From: Methanoregula sp.
GTDB lineage: Archaea > Halobacteriota > Methanomicrobia > Methanomicrobiales > Methanospirillaceae
Reading direction: 5' to 3'
Assembly: GCF_002835825.1 (NCBI RefSeq)
Contig: NZ_PIZH01000052.1
Coordinates: 1-8,816 of the forward strand
Length of the DNA stretch: 8,816 nt
The notes below the pieces were generated by a model that had not been told where the DNA came from, searched no databases, and saw only the letters and a list, made by a program, of their open reading frames with translations. A program made the position numbers and the translations under genes. This document shows positions 1-5,995 of this stretch, one piece after another (the first letter of the stretch is position 1; each line of letters starts with the position of its first letter).

Positions 1-1566
1 ACCCCGAACCTGCAACGGAGTACGGATGATGTCTATTCACCGGGCGGAATCCCGAAGCGGCCCGACCGGGCGGTTATTGTCTATGCCAACACGGCACGGC
101 AGATCTTCCCCGGCATTCCCGTTATTCTTGGCGGTATAGAGGCAAGCCTTCGCCGGTTCGCCCACTATGACTACTGGCAGGACCGGGTGCGGCAGGGAAT
201 CCTTGCCGACGCACCTGCCGATCTCCTTGCGTTCGGTATGGCCGAGTGGCAGATGGTGGAGATTGCCCGCCGGTTCGATGCCGGAGAACCCGTAAAAGCC
301 CTTCGCGACATACGGGGGACCGCCTTTACCCTGGAACTTGCCGAATGGCGGAGCAGTCCCCCGCCCGGGATCGTGGAGATCCCCGGCTTCTCCGAGGTTT
401 CCACGAACAAGCAGGCCTATGCCCGGGCATTCGCCCTCCATTATGCAGAGCAGGACCCGGTGCGGGGGAGGGTCGTTGCCCAGCCCCACCCAAAGACCGT
501 CATTATCCAGAACCCGCCAGCCCTGCCGATGGGCACTCCGGAACTCGACCATATCTACGAACTTCCCTTCTCCCGCGAAGGTCCCCCTTCATACAAACAG
601 CCCGTTCCGGCCCTTGAGCCGGTCCGGTTCTCGGTTGTGAGCCACCGCGGGTGTTTTGGCGCCTGCTCGTTCTGTGCCCTCACCCACCACCAGGGAAGGA
701 TCGTCCAGAGCCGGAGCACCGGGTCACTTGTGCGGGAGGTCACCCGGATGACGAAGATGCCAGGGTTCAAAGGCATTGTACAGGATGTCGGGGGCCCGAC
801 CGCTAACATGTATGGCATGTATTGCGATCTCTGGGAGAAGGCGGGAGCGTGCCGGGACAAGCACTGCAGCCCCGCCTGCCGGACTCTCCATGCAAGCCAT
901 GCTGTCCAGTGCGAACTCCTGACAGCGCTCCGGAATATCCCCGGTGTCCGGAAGGTCTTCATCGGGTCCGGTATCCGCTATGATCTCGTGGTGGCAGATC
1001 CGAAAGAGTACCTGGGACTGATCTGCGACCATCACGTCTCCGGCCACCTGAAAGTGGCACCGGAGCATATCTCTCCTGCTGTGACGGCCCTGATGAACAA
1101 GCCCCCGCAGGAAGTCTTTGACCGGTTCCGCGGGCAGTTTGCACACCTGCAGGAAAGAAAAGCGAAGAAACAGTATCTCGTCCCCTATTTTATGTCCGGT
1201 CACCCGGGGTGTACTGTCCGCGACATGGTCCGGCTGGCCGAGTATATCCGTGACAACAACCTCTATACCGAGCAGGTGCAGGATTTCACCCCGACGCCGA
1301 TGAGCGTCTCGACCTGCATGTATTATACCGGTCTCGACCCGTTCACCGGCAAGCCCGTGCACGTGGCAACGGGGAGAGAGAAACAGGTCCAGCGTGCCCT
1401 CCTCCAGTACCGGGAGCCGCGCAATCGCGGGCTGGTGATCGAAGGGCTGGAAGCGGCAGGACGAAGCGACCTTATCGGGAGCCGCCCGGAGTGCCTGATC
1501 CAGGAGAACGCTGGTTATGCCACGAAGAGTATGGGAAAGTACCGTAAATCAGCAAAAAAGAAATAA
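1..1566 (+). CDS. YgiQ-family (UPF0313) radical SAM protein, 5'-truncated by the window edge
   Basis: The reading frame is open from base 1, so the start lies outside the window; 521 residues are visible and full-length relatives are roughly 600-740. The GTG at 187 is internal, because conserved family sequence lies before it: GGIEASLRRFAHYDYW at visible residues 44-59. The radical SAM cluster motif CxxxCxxC is at Cys218, Cys222 and Cys225 (CFGACSFC), within the strand-loop that binds the [4Fe-4S] cluster and S-adenosylmethionine. Further family marks are VAPEH (352-356), QDFTPTP (427-433) followed by STCMYYTG, and a cysteine-rich stretch between about residues 280 and 301 (CRDKHCSPAC). The tail is lysine-rich (KSAKKK). 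The family is a predicted cytosolic Fe-S enzyme whose reaction, as far as I know, is not established. It converges on manC 24 bp downstream. Family assignment is firm; function is open. Confidence 0.93.
   Translation, partial: TPNLQRSTDDVYSPGGIPKRPDRAVIVYANTARQIFPGIPVILGGIEASLRRFAHYDYWQDRVRQGILADAPADLLAFGMAEWQMVEIARRFDAGEPVKALRDIRGTAFTLELAEWRSSPPPGIVEIPGFSEVSTNKQAYARAFALHYAEQDPVRGRVVAQPHPKTVIIQNPPALPMGTPELDHIYELPFSREGPPSYKQPVPALEPVRFSVVSHRGCFGACSFCALTHHQGRIVQSRSTGSLVREVTRMTKMPGFKGIVQDVGGPTANMYGMYCDLWEKAGACRDKHCSPACRTLHASHAVQCELLTALRNIPGVRKVFIGSGIRYDLVVADPKEYLGLICDHHVSGHLKVAPEHISPAVTALMNKPPQEVFDRFRGQFAHLQERKAKKQYLVPYFMSGHPGCTVRDMVRLAEYIRDNNLYTEQVQDFTPTPMSVSTCMYYTGLDPFTGKPVHVATGREKQVQRALLQYREPRNRGLVIEGLEAAGRSDLIGSRPECLIQENAGYATKSMGKYRKSAKKK
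1552..1566 (-). terminator. Oligo-T stretch, probable manC terminator
   Basis: Read on the minus strand, this is TTATTTCTTTTTTGC, starting 25 nt past the manC stop codon. Archaeal RNA polymerase commonly terminates at such U-rich tracts without a hairpin. It lies within the last codons of the convergent radical SAM gene (the Lys-rich AAA/AAG tail), so the two transcripts probably overlap at their 3' ends. This is a sequence-based guess. Confidence 0.45.
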
Positions 1567-1590
1567 CCTGATTGTTTGAGGGCAGGCTTG

Positions 1591-2940
1591 TTATTTCCGG
1601 CCGTACTCGTCATCGAACCGGACGATGTCGTCCTCTTCGAGATAGTCGCCGAGCTGGACCTCGATGACCTCGAGGGGGATGAGGCCGGGGTTCTTCAGCC
1701 GGTGTTTCATGCCGCTGTGGACATAGGTGCTCTCCCCTTTCCGCAAAAGCTTCTTCTCGCCGTTCAGCTCGATCTCGGCAGTCCCGTTCACCACAACCCA
1801 GTGCTCGCTCCGGTGATGGTGGAGCTGGAGGGAGAGCCGTTCCCCGGCCCTGACGGTCACACGCTTGATCTTGTACCTCGCGCCCTCTTCGAGGACCGTG
1901 TACGAGCCCCACGGGCGGTGCACCTGGCGGTGGAACTGTGTCACTGGGTCGTTCTCCTGGTTGAGCCGCGTGACAAGATCCTTGACCTGCTCTGCCTGCT
2001 GGTTATGGCAGACCAGGAGGGCATCGGGAGTGTCCACAACAATGAGATCGTTCACGCCGATCAGGCCGACACGCTTGCCCGGCGCATGCACGTAATTGTT
2101 CCGGGCAGCGAGATACTCAGCGTTACCGACATTTCCTTTCTGGTCATGCGGTTGAGTCTCGTACAATGCCCTGAAGGTACCGAGATCGTTCCACTCTGCG
2201 TCAAGCGGTACAACGGCAACCTTCTTTGAGTGTTCCAGCAGCCCGTAATCGATGGAGATTGCGTCAAGCGACTCGTACTCTGGATCTTCACCCCCGTTGA
2301 GTGCCTTATACATCCCGGGCTGGTATTTTTTCAGTTCGGTAAAGAAGCAGCCCGTTGAGAGAAGGAAGATGCCGCTGTTCCAGAGATACCCCCGTTTGAC
2401 GTATTCCTTTGCTGTTTTCTCGTCAGGTTTCTCTTTGAACTGGTCGACAACATTTCCCACGGGGAGTTTTTTCCCGGGTCTGATATACCCGTACCCGGTA
2501 TGGGGGGAGGTCGGTTTGACACCAAATGTGACAAGGTACTTTTTTGCCACCGGCGCAGCGGCACGGATCTGGTCGAGCGCAACCTCTCCCAAAATGTGAT
2601 CGCTGGGGAAGACCGCAGCCGTTGCGTGCGGATCAGTATCCCGTATTCGTTGCAGCGCCCACCCGATGGCAGGCAGGGTGTTTTTACCTTCCGGCTCGAC
2701 AAGCAGGCGGGAGTCGTCAAGGTTACACCCGAGTTCCTCGGCTTGGTTCCTGACAAGATACCGGTGGATCTCGTTTGTTACAACCCAGATATTTTCCGGT
2801 CCTGAGAGCCGGACCGCCCGCTCATACGTCTTCTGGAAGAGCGAGGGGCCGCCCAGCTGGATGAACTGCTTGGGATAGTATTCCCGGGAGAGCGGCCAGA
2901 GCCGTGTCCCGACTCCGCCGGCAAGGATGATGGATTTCAT
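1591..2940 (-). CDS. manC: Mannose-1-phosphate guanylyltransferase / mannose-6-phosphate isomerase (bifunctional, type II)
   Basis: The 449-residue cytosolic enzyme is predicted to convert mannose-1-phosphate plus GTP to GDP-mannose and to interconvert fructose-6-phosphate and mannose-6-phosphate, supplying mannosyl donors for glycans. The N-terminal nucleotidyltransferase domain (about 1-270) has the signature GGVGTRLWPLSREYYPKQF at 8-26, FPSDH at 111-115 and EWNDLGTF at 249-256. The C-terminal cupin isomerase domain (about 335-445) has RPWGSYTVLEEG at 342-353 and metal-binding-type QLHHHRSEHW at 372-381, with His413 in GMKHRL. Length matches the AlgA/ManC/XanB class (about 450-480). I chose ATG 2940 over the in-frame ATG 2976 because the family begins MKSIILAGG or similar, and because the TATA box near 3002 places transcription start at about 2975, making the longer form nearly leaderless. 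It follows asnB on the same strand. Symbol algA would be equally valid. Confidence 0.93.
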   Translation of the reverse strand: MKSIILAGGVGTRLWPLSREYYPKQFIQLGGPSLFQKTYERAVRLSGPENIWVVTNEIHRYLVRNQAEELGCNLDDSRLLVEPEGKNTLPAIGWALQRIRDTDPHATAAVFPSDHILGEVALDQIRAAAPVAKKYLVTFGVKPTSPHTGYGYIRPGKKLPVGNVVDQFKEKPDEKTAKEYVKRGYLWNSGIFLLSTGCFFTELKKYQPGMYKALNGGEDPEYESLDAISIDYGLLEHSKKVAVVPLDAEWNDLGTFRALYETQPHDQKGNVGNAEYLAARNNYVHAPGKRVGLIGVNDLIVVDTPDALLVCHNQQAEQVKDLVTRLNQENDPVTQFHRQVHRPWGSYTVLEEGARYKIKRVTVRAGERLSLQLHHHRSEHWVVVNGTAEIELNGEKKLLRKGESTYVHSGMKHRLKNPGLIPLEVIEVQLGDYLEEDDIVRFDDEYGRK

Positions 2941-2996
2941 AGGGCGCCTGAGGAGAATCCGGCATGGATCCGGCATCCGCCGGAACTCCGGAAGTC

Positions 2997-3008
2997 GTTA
3001 TATATCTC
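2997..3008 (-). promoter_or_regulatory. TATA box of manC
   Basis: On the minus strand the sequence reads GAGATATATAAC, a good archaeal TATA element with a purine-rich BRE-like flank (CCCGAGAG) before it. Transcription would be expected to start about 25-27 nt further on, near 2975, leaving a leader of about 35 nt before ATG 2940. Its presence between asnB and manC argues that manC is not solely dependent on an asnB transcript. Confidence 0.6.
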
Positions 3009-3013
3009 TCGGG

Positions 3014-3025
3014 AAATGATCATTT
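3014..3025. promoter_or_regulatory. Perfect 12-bp palindrome upstream of the manC TATA box
   Basis: AAATGATCATTT is a perfect dyad beginning 5 bp upstream of the TATA element. This is where an archaeal activator or a neighbouring-site repressor could bind. No family-specific operator is recognised, and AT-rich palindromes of this length do occur by chance. Confidence 0.3.
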
Positions 3026-3081
3026 AATAGATTCGCTCTCTTTCTGCACCGGCGATATGCTTTGCATTCTTTCCTGAGATC

Positions 3082-4917
3082 TTATACAGCTGTTGCCGGG
3101 CTAGGGCGCTGGTCAAAGAATTTCCGGAGCCACAACTCGGTGTTGACGATCCGCCAGATCTCGGGAGAGTAGGGGGACTCTCCCTCAAGGAACGCGAGGT
3201 AATCCCGGATCACCGCACCGGCATCCCAGTACGGCCGCATCCGGAAGGTGTCTGAAGAAAGGACCTGCAGGATGAACGGGCGGAGGTCCTCTTTCATCCA
3301 GACCTCTTCCGGTGTCACAAACCCCATCTTGTCCATCCGGCAGCGGATCGATTCCGGGACAATTCCTTTGATGGCATGGCGGAGACTGGTCTTTGTGATT
3401 CCGTGCCGGATCTTCTGGTCCAGCGGCAGGGCTGCGACATACTCCACGAAGCGGTAATCGAGGAAAGGTACGCGGGACTCGATCGAGAATGCCATGGAGT
3501 TCCGGTCCTCGTAATGCAGGAGGGAGGGCAGGTTGGTTGCGGTAAGTTCGCGGTGGAGCACTGTATCAAGGCTGGCGTCATACCGCAGGATGGTCTCTTT
3601 CGGGCAGGCAAAAAGGCTCCGGCGTGCTTTCCGTTCCCAAAGCTGACCCGGCGCGGAGCGGAAGAACCCTCTATGGCGGCTCATGCTGCCGGCCAGCTCT
3701 CTCAATGCCGTCAGCCACCGGAACGAGCGGAAGAGCGTGCCAATATACGTTCCCTGGTACGCGATATACCCGGCAAGGAGCTCGTCTGCGCCCTGGCCGT
3801 CGAGGACGACTTTTACCTTTTCCCGTGCAAGCCGCATCACGCAGTACTGCGCATAGATGGAGAGCGAGCCAAATGGCTCGTCCTGTACCCAGACGAGATG
3901 GTCGATGTCGTCCCAGAGTTGCCCGGCCGAAGGTTCGACCCGGTGGGCATCGACCCCGGTTGCCTGCACGATCTCATCGATATACCGGCTCTCGTCAAAC
4001 CTCCTGTCAGTGAAGACCGCGGAGAAGGTCTTCTGCCGGGAACCGACGCTTGCCGGGACTTCCTTCCGGATGATGTCGTTGATGAGCACGGTCAAGGTCG
4101 AGGAGTCGATCCCCCCAGAGAGGCAGGTTCCCACGGCGACATCGCTCCGGAGGTGGATCCGGGTTGCATCGCGGAGGAGATCGAGGAGCCGGGCTGAGAC
4201 AATCGCATCGGGAGTTGTTCCATGAATTTTTGGATTTACCGGGGCATCCCAGTACCGGACCGGCTGCTTTGGTCCGCCTGCATCCACGACAAGGTAATGG
4301 GCCGGCAGGAGCTGGGAGATGCCGTCGAACATGGTCCGGGGCGAGTGGTCGAGTACGCCCCACGCCAGAAAGGTACCAAGCATCAGGTCATCGGGGTCTC
4401 TCCCGGCATCCGGGTGGGCGAGCAGGGCCTTGATCTCGGAGGCGAAGAGAAAGGACCCCCCCGCCTGCGTGTAATAGAACGGCTTGATGCCGAGTCGGTC
4501 CCGGGCACAGAAGAGCTGCTCCTTCTTCCCGTCCCAGAGGGCAAAGGCCCACATGCCGTTGAACCGGGAGAGGCAGGCTTCGCCCCACTCCTCGTAGGAA
4601 TGCAGGATGACCTCGGTGTCAGAATTTGAGTGGAAGCAGTGGCCTTTTTCCAGCAGCTCTTCCCGGAGCTCCACATAATTGTAGATCTCGCCGTTGAACA
4701 CGAGCCAGAGCGTCCCGTCCTCATTGGTCATCGGCTGGAGGCCTTCGTCCGTGAGGTCGATGATGGCAAGGCGGCGGTGGACAAGGCCGGTGCTGCCGCA
4801 GATCTTCAGCCCCTCTCCATCGGGCCCCCGGTGAGCGAGCCGTTCGGCCATTGCGGCGAGGAGGTTGCTATCCGGGGCCTTCCCGTCCAGACAGTAATGG
4901 CCTGCAATCCCGCACAT
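3082..4917 (-). CDS. asnB: Asparagine synthase (glutamine-hydrolysing)
   Basis: The 611-residue cytosolic enzyme transfers the amide nitrogen of glutamine to aspartate with ATP cleavage to AMP and pyrophosphate. The class II glutaminase domain (about 1-210) begins MCGIAGHYC, so after removal of Met the nucleophile Cys2 is N-terminal. It has LAHRGPDG (28-35), RRLAIIDL (48-55), FNGEIYN (74-80) and RDRLGIKPFYY (139-149). The synthetase domain has the pyrophosphatase loop SGGIDSS at 267-273, LDGQGADELLAGY further on, and a typical end WLRKFF. The start is ATG 4917: the frame stays open for 46 codons further upstream, but a catalytic Cys2 requires this Met, and the extension is translated repeat DNA. 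No Shine-Dalgarno is visible; a TATA-like element about 30 bp upstream suggests a leaderless or nearly leaderless mRNA. AsnB paralogs often sit in surface-polysaccharide clusters, and adjacent manC fits that, but simple asparagine synthesis is equally possible. Confidence 0.93.
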   Translation of the reverse strand: MCGIAGHYCLDGKAPDSNLLAAMAERLAHRGPDGEGLKICGSTGLVHRRLAIIDLTDEGLQPMTNEDGTLWLVFNGEIYNYVELREELLEKGHCFHSNSDTEVILHSYEEWGEACLSRFNGMWAFALWDGKKEQLFCARDRLGIKPFYYTQAGGSFLFASEIKALLAHPDAGRDPDDLMLGTFLAWGVLDHSPRTMFDGISQLLPAHYLVVDAGGPKQPVRYWDAPVNPKIHGTTPDAIVSARLLDLLRDATRIHLRSDVAVGTCLSGGIDSSTLTVLINDIIRKEVPASVGSRQKTFSAVFTDRRFDESRYIDEIVQATGVDAHRVEPSAGQLWDDIDHLVWVQDEPFGSLSIYAQYCVMRLAREKVKVVLDGQGADELLAGYIAYQGTYIGTLFRSFRWLTALRELAGSMSRHRGFFRSAPGQLWERKARRSLFACPKETILRYDASLDTVLHRELTATNLPSLLHYEDRNSMAFSIESRVPFLDYRFVEYVAALPLDQKIRHGITKTSLRHAIKGIVPESIRCRMDKMGFVTPEEVWMKEDLRPFILQVLSSDTFRMRPYWDAGAVIRDYLAFLEGESPYSPEIWRIVNTELWLRKFFDQRPSPATAV

Positions 4918-4941
4918 TATGGTAAAGGTGGGCACCGGTGG

Positions 4942-4953
4942 GTAATAAGTATG
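4942..4953 (-). promoter_or_regulatory. TATA-like element of asnB
   Basis: On the minus strand this reads CATACTTATTAC, a moderate match to an archaeal TATA box. Its centre is about 30 bp before ATG 4917, so predicted initiation falls within a few bases of the start codon. The region between has no Shine-Dalgarno (CCCACCTTTACCATA precedes ATG), consistent with a leaderless message. Confidence 0.4.
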
Positions 4954-4974
4954 TGAGCAGGCAGGATGCGACGG

Positions 4975-5150
4975 TCGAAGATTTTCCTTATGGAAAATCT
5001 TCTCATCCTCCTGGTTCTTCGAACCAGTCGGAGTTCGAAGATTGCCCTTGTACATTTCTCGTCTTCGAGGCTTTGCGAACCTGTCGGAACTCGAAGATTT
5101 TCCTTATGGAAAATCTTCTCCTCCTCAAGGTCCTTCGAACCTTTCGGATA
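4975..5150. repeat. Three-unit tandem repeat array with hairpins, between divergent asnB and the GNAT gene
   Basis: Three head-to-tail units start at 4975, 5035 and 5091 (lengths about 60, 56 and 60 bp). Each opens with TCGAAGATT and continues with a TTC-rich block, a GAACC element and TCGGA. Units 1 and 3 are near-identical over their first 30 bases; unit 2 is diverged and has lost most of the hairpin. Units 1 and 3 carry a perfect 11-bp inverted repeat, GAAGATTTTCC / GGAAAATCTTC with loop TTAT, at 4977-5002 and 5093-5118. Unit 1 also has CTGGTTC / GAACCAG at 5011-5027, echoed more weakly in unit 3. There is no CRISPR-like alternation of constant and variable parts. The forward strand has no TAA, TAG or TGA in any frame, so long spurious frames cross it. 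It fits a REP/BIME-like intergenic repeat; function unknown. Confidence 0.85.
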
Positions 5151-5158
5151 CCGTATCC
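5146..5158. promoter_or_regulatory. Operator-like dyad at the GNAT promoter
   Basis: GGATAC-C-GTATCC is a perfect 6-bp inverted repeat around one central base. It ends directly against the TATA-like element at 5159-5168. A further copy of the half-site, GGTATCC, lies at 5201-5207 between the Shine-Dalgarno and the start codon. Two matching sites flanking the transcription start would suit a repressor, but this is inferred from symmetry only. The 5' edge overlaps the end of repeat unit 3. Confidence 0.35.
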
Positions 5159-5168
5159 TGATATAGTA
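5159..5168 (+). promoter_or_regulatory. TATA-like element of the GNAT gene
   Basis: TGATATAGTA is a plausible archaeal TATA box. Initiation would be expected near 5190, giving a leader of about 20 nt that contains the TGAGGT ribosome binding site at 5198-5203. This supports the start at 5211 over longer frames that run back through the repeat array. Confidence 0.45.
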
Positions 5169-5210
5169 CAGAGCCCAAGGACTGTCCGGGGAGATCCTGA
5201 GGTATCCTTT

Positions 5211-5663
5211 ATGTGTGTTGTCGTGAGGGAACTGGAACCCGGGGAATTTTTCCTTGCCGAGAAGCTTTGGGAAGAGTACCGCGGCCAGAAGGCAGACCGG
5301 CAGCATGAACGGATCTTTGGTGTCTTCGAGGACGACCGGCTTGCGGCAACGGCCCGGCACACCCGCCACCCGGACGGTGTTGAGATGGACTGCGTCTTTG
5401 CCTCGGAAAAGTACCGGGGAAAAGGATACGCACGGATGGCAGTCGAAGCGCTGCTTGAGGCATGCAGATCGGAGTCGATCTTTATCCATTCAACGCTGGT
5501 CCTTATCCCGTTCTACAAGAAGCTCGGGTTTGTTCCCATCCCTGAGGATGATCTCCCGCGGACGATCCGGGAACGATTCCTGTTCTGTTTCGGGGAGATG
5601 GCTGGCTGTAATGTCTGCCCTATGGTTCGGGTCAAACAGCCGGAGGTAGCGACTACGCCATGA
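5211..5663 (+). CDS. GNAT-family N-acetyltransferase
   Basis: The 150-residue predicted cytosolic acetyl-CoA-dependent acetyltransferase has an unknown acceptor (small molecule or protein amine). The acetyl-CoA pyrophosphate-binding motif A is CVFASEKYRGKGYARMAVEA at 61-80, with the R/Q-x-x-G-x-G/A core at YRGKGYA. The typical late strand and helix IPFYKKLGFVPI is at 99-110. The end carries GCNVCPMVR (132-140), with Cys133 and Cys136 forming a CxxC. Length is normal for a single-domain GNAT. The start is ATG 5211, with Shine-Dalgarno TGAGGT 7 nt before it and a TATA-like element further up. The frame is open back to 4938, but those 91 residues are translated repeat array and do not resemble a domain. 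It is divergent from asnB and convergent with the secreted-protein gene, so probably monocistronic. Confidence 0.88.
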   Translation: MCVVVRELEPGEFFLAEKLWEEYRGQKADRQHERIFGVFEDDRLAATARHTRHPDGVEMDCVFASEKYRGKGYARMAVEALLEACRSESIFIHSTLVLIPFYKKLGFVPIPEDDLPRTIRERFLFCFGEMAGCNVCPMVRVKQPEVATTP

Positions 5664-5995
5664 TTGCAGGTGATATTCCGGTCTTGGACAGACATGTGAG
5701 CTATTTCTGAGTGCGTGGTGTGACAGATGTGATGCTGTTTATGATCCCCACGTATCTTTCGAAACAGTTGCGGCATCGTCCGCAGTCAGGAGTGAGATGC
5801 AGCGATATAAACGATTTCTCACCGAGTACCTTCCGCTTTTTTAGGTCAACCTGAACCACGAATTGGTCGGGTTGGGTTAATGTCAGGCGTTATGGGTATG
5901 CCTTGGGCGGTGACTGGCATGAGGGATCATAGCAAGAGCCGCGATCGCTGCGACAGCCCGGCACAATGCTACTTAGTGAAGACGGTGCTGCTCCC
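5664..5995. other. 332-bp intergenic region without a supported gene
   Basis: Frames here are short or overlap the neighbouring gene antisense, and none shows a recognisable domain or a convincing ribosome binding site. Visible elements are an inverted repeat GTGAGA (5792-5797) / TCTCAC (5817-5822) enclosing a TATA-like GATATAAA at 5804-5811, a 6-T run at 5837-5842, and an imperfect G-U-rich hairpin between AACCTGAACC (5849-5858) and GGGTTGGGTT (5869-5878). No tRNA cloverleaf or rRNA segment is seen. It may hold decayed sequence or a small RNA, but neither can be demonstrated by reading. Confidence 0.5.
5837..5842 (+). terminator. Oligo-T run, possible GNAT terminator
   Basis: CCGCTTTTTTAGG contains six T residues about 175 nt after the GNAT stop codon. 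It is the first oligo-T of that length on the plus strand after the gene. The distance is long, so the assignment is weak; it could equally end a small transcript starting at the TATA-like element near 5807. Confidence 0.25.

Noticed and set aside
2941..2976. Longer ManC start at ATG 2976
   Set aside because: The added 12 residues precede the conserved MKSIILAGG start, and the predicted transcription start coincides with that ATG.
3057..3067. ATGC-TTT-GCAT inverted repeat as the asnB terminator
   Set aside because: The stem is only 4 bp and no T-run follows on the minus strand.
4918..5055. 46-codon N-terminal extension of AsnB
   Set aside because: Class II amidotransferases need Cys as residue 2 (MCGIAG), and the extension is translated repeat array sequence.
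4975..5150. CRISPR array
   Set aside because: Units are contiguous and similar along their whole length, with no constant-repeat and unique-spacer alternation and no cas genes nearby.
4938..5210. 91-codon N-terminal extension of the GNAT protein
   Set aside because: It consists of translated repeat units with no domain, while ATG 5211 has a Shine-Dalgarno at proper spacing and an upstream TATA-like element.
5513..5776. 87-residue minus-strand frame
   Set aside because: It is mostly antisense to the GNAT gene, with no domain and no ribosome binding site.
5941..5948. GCGATCGC octamer as a highly iterated palindrome
   Set aside because: Only one copy was noticed in the window, so there is no sign of iteration.
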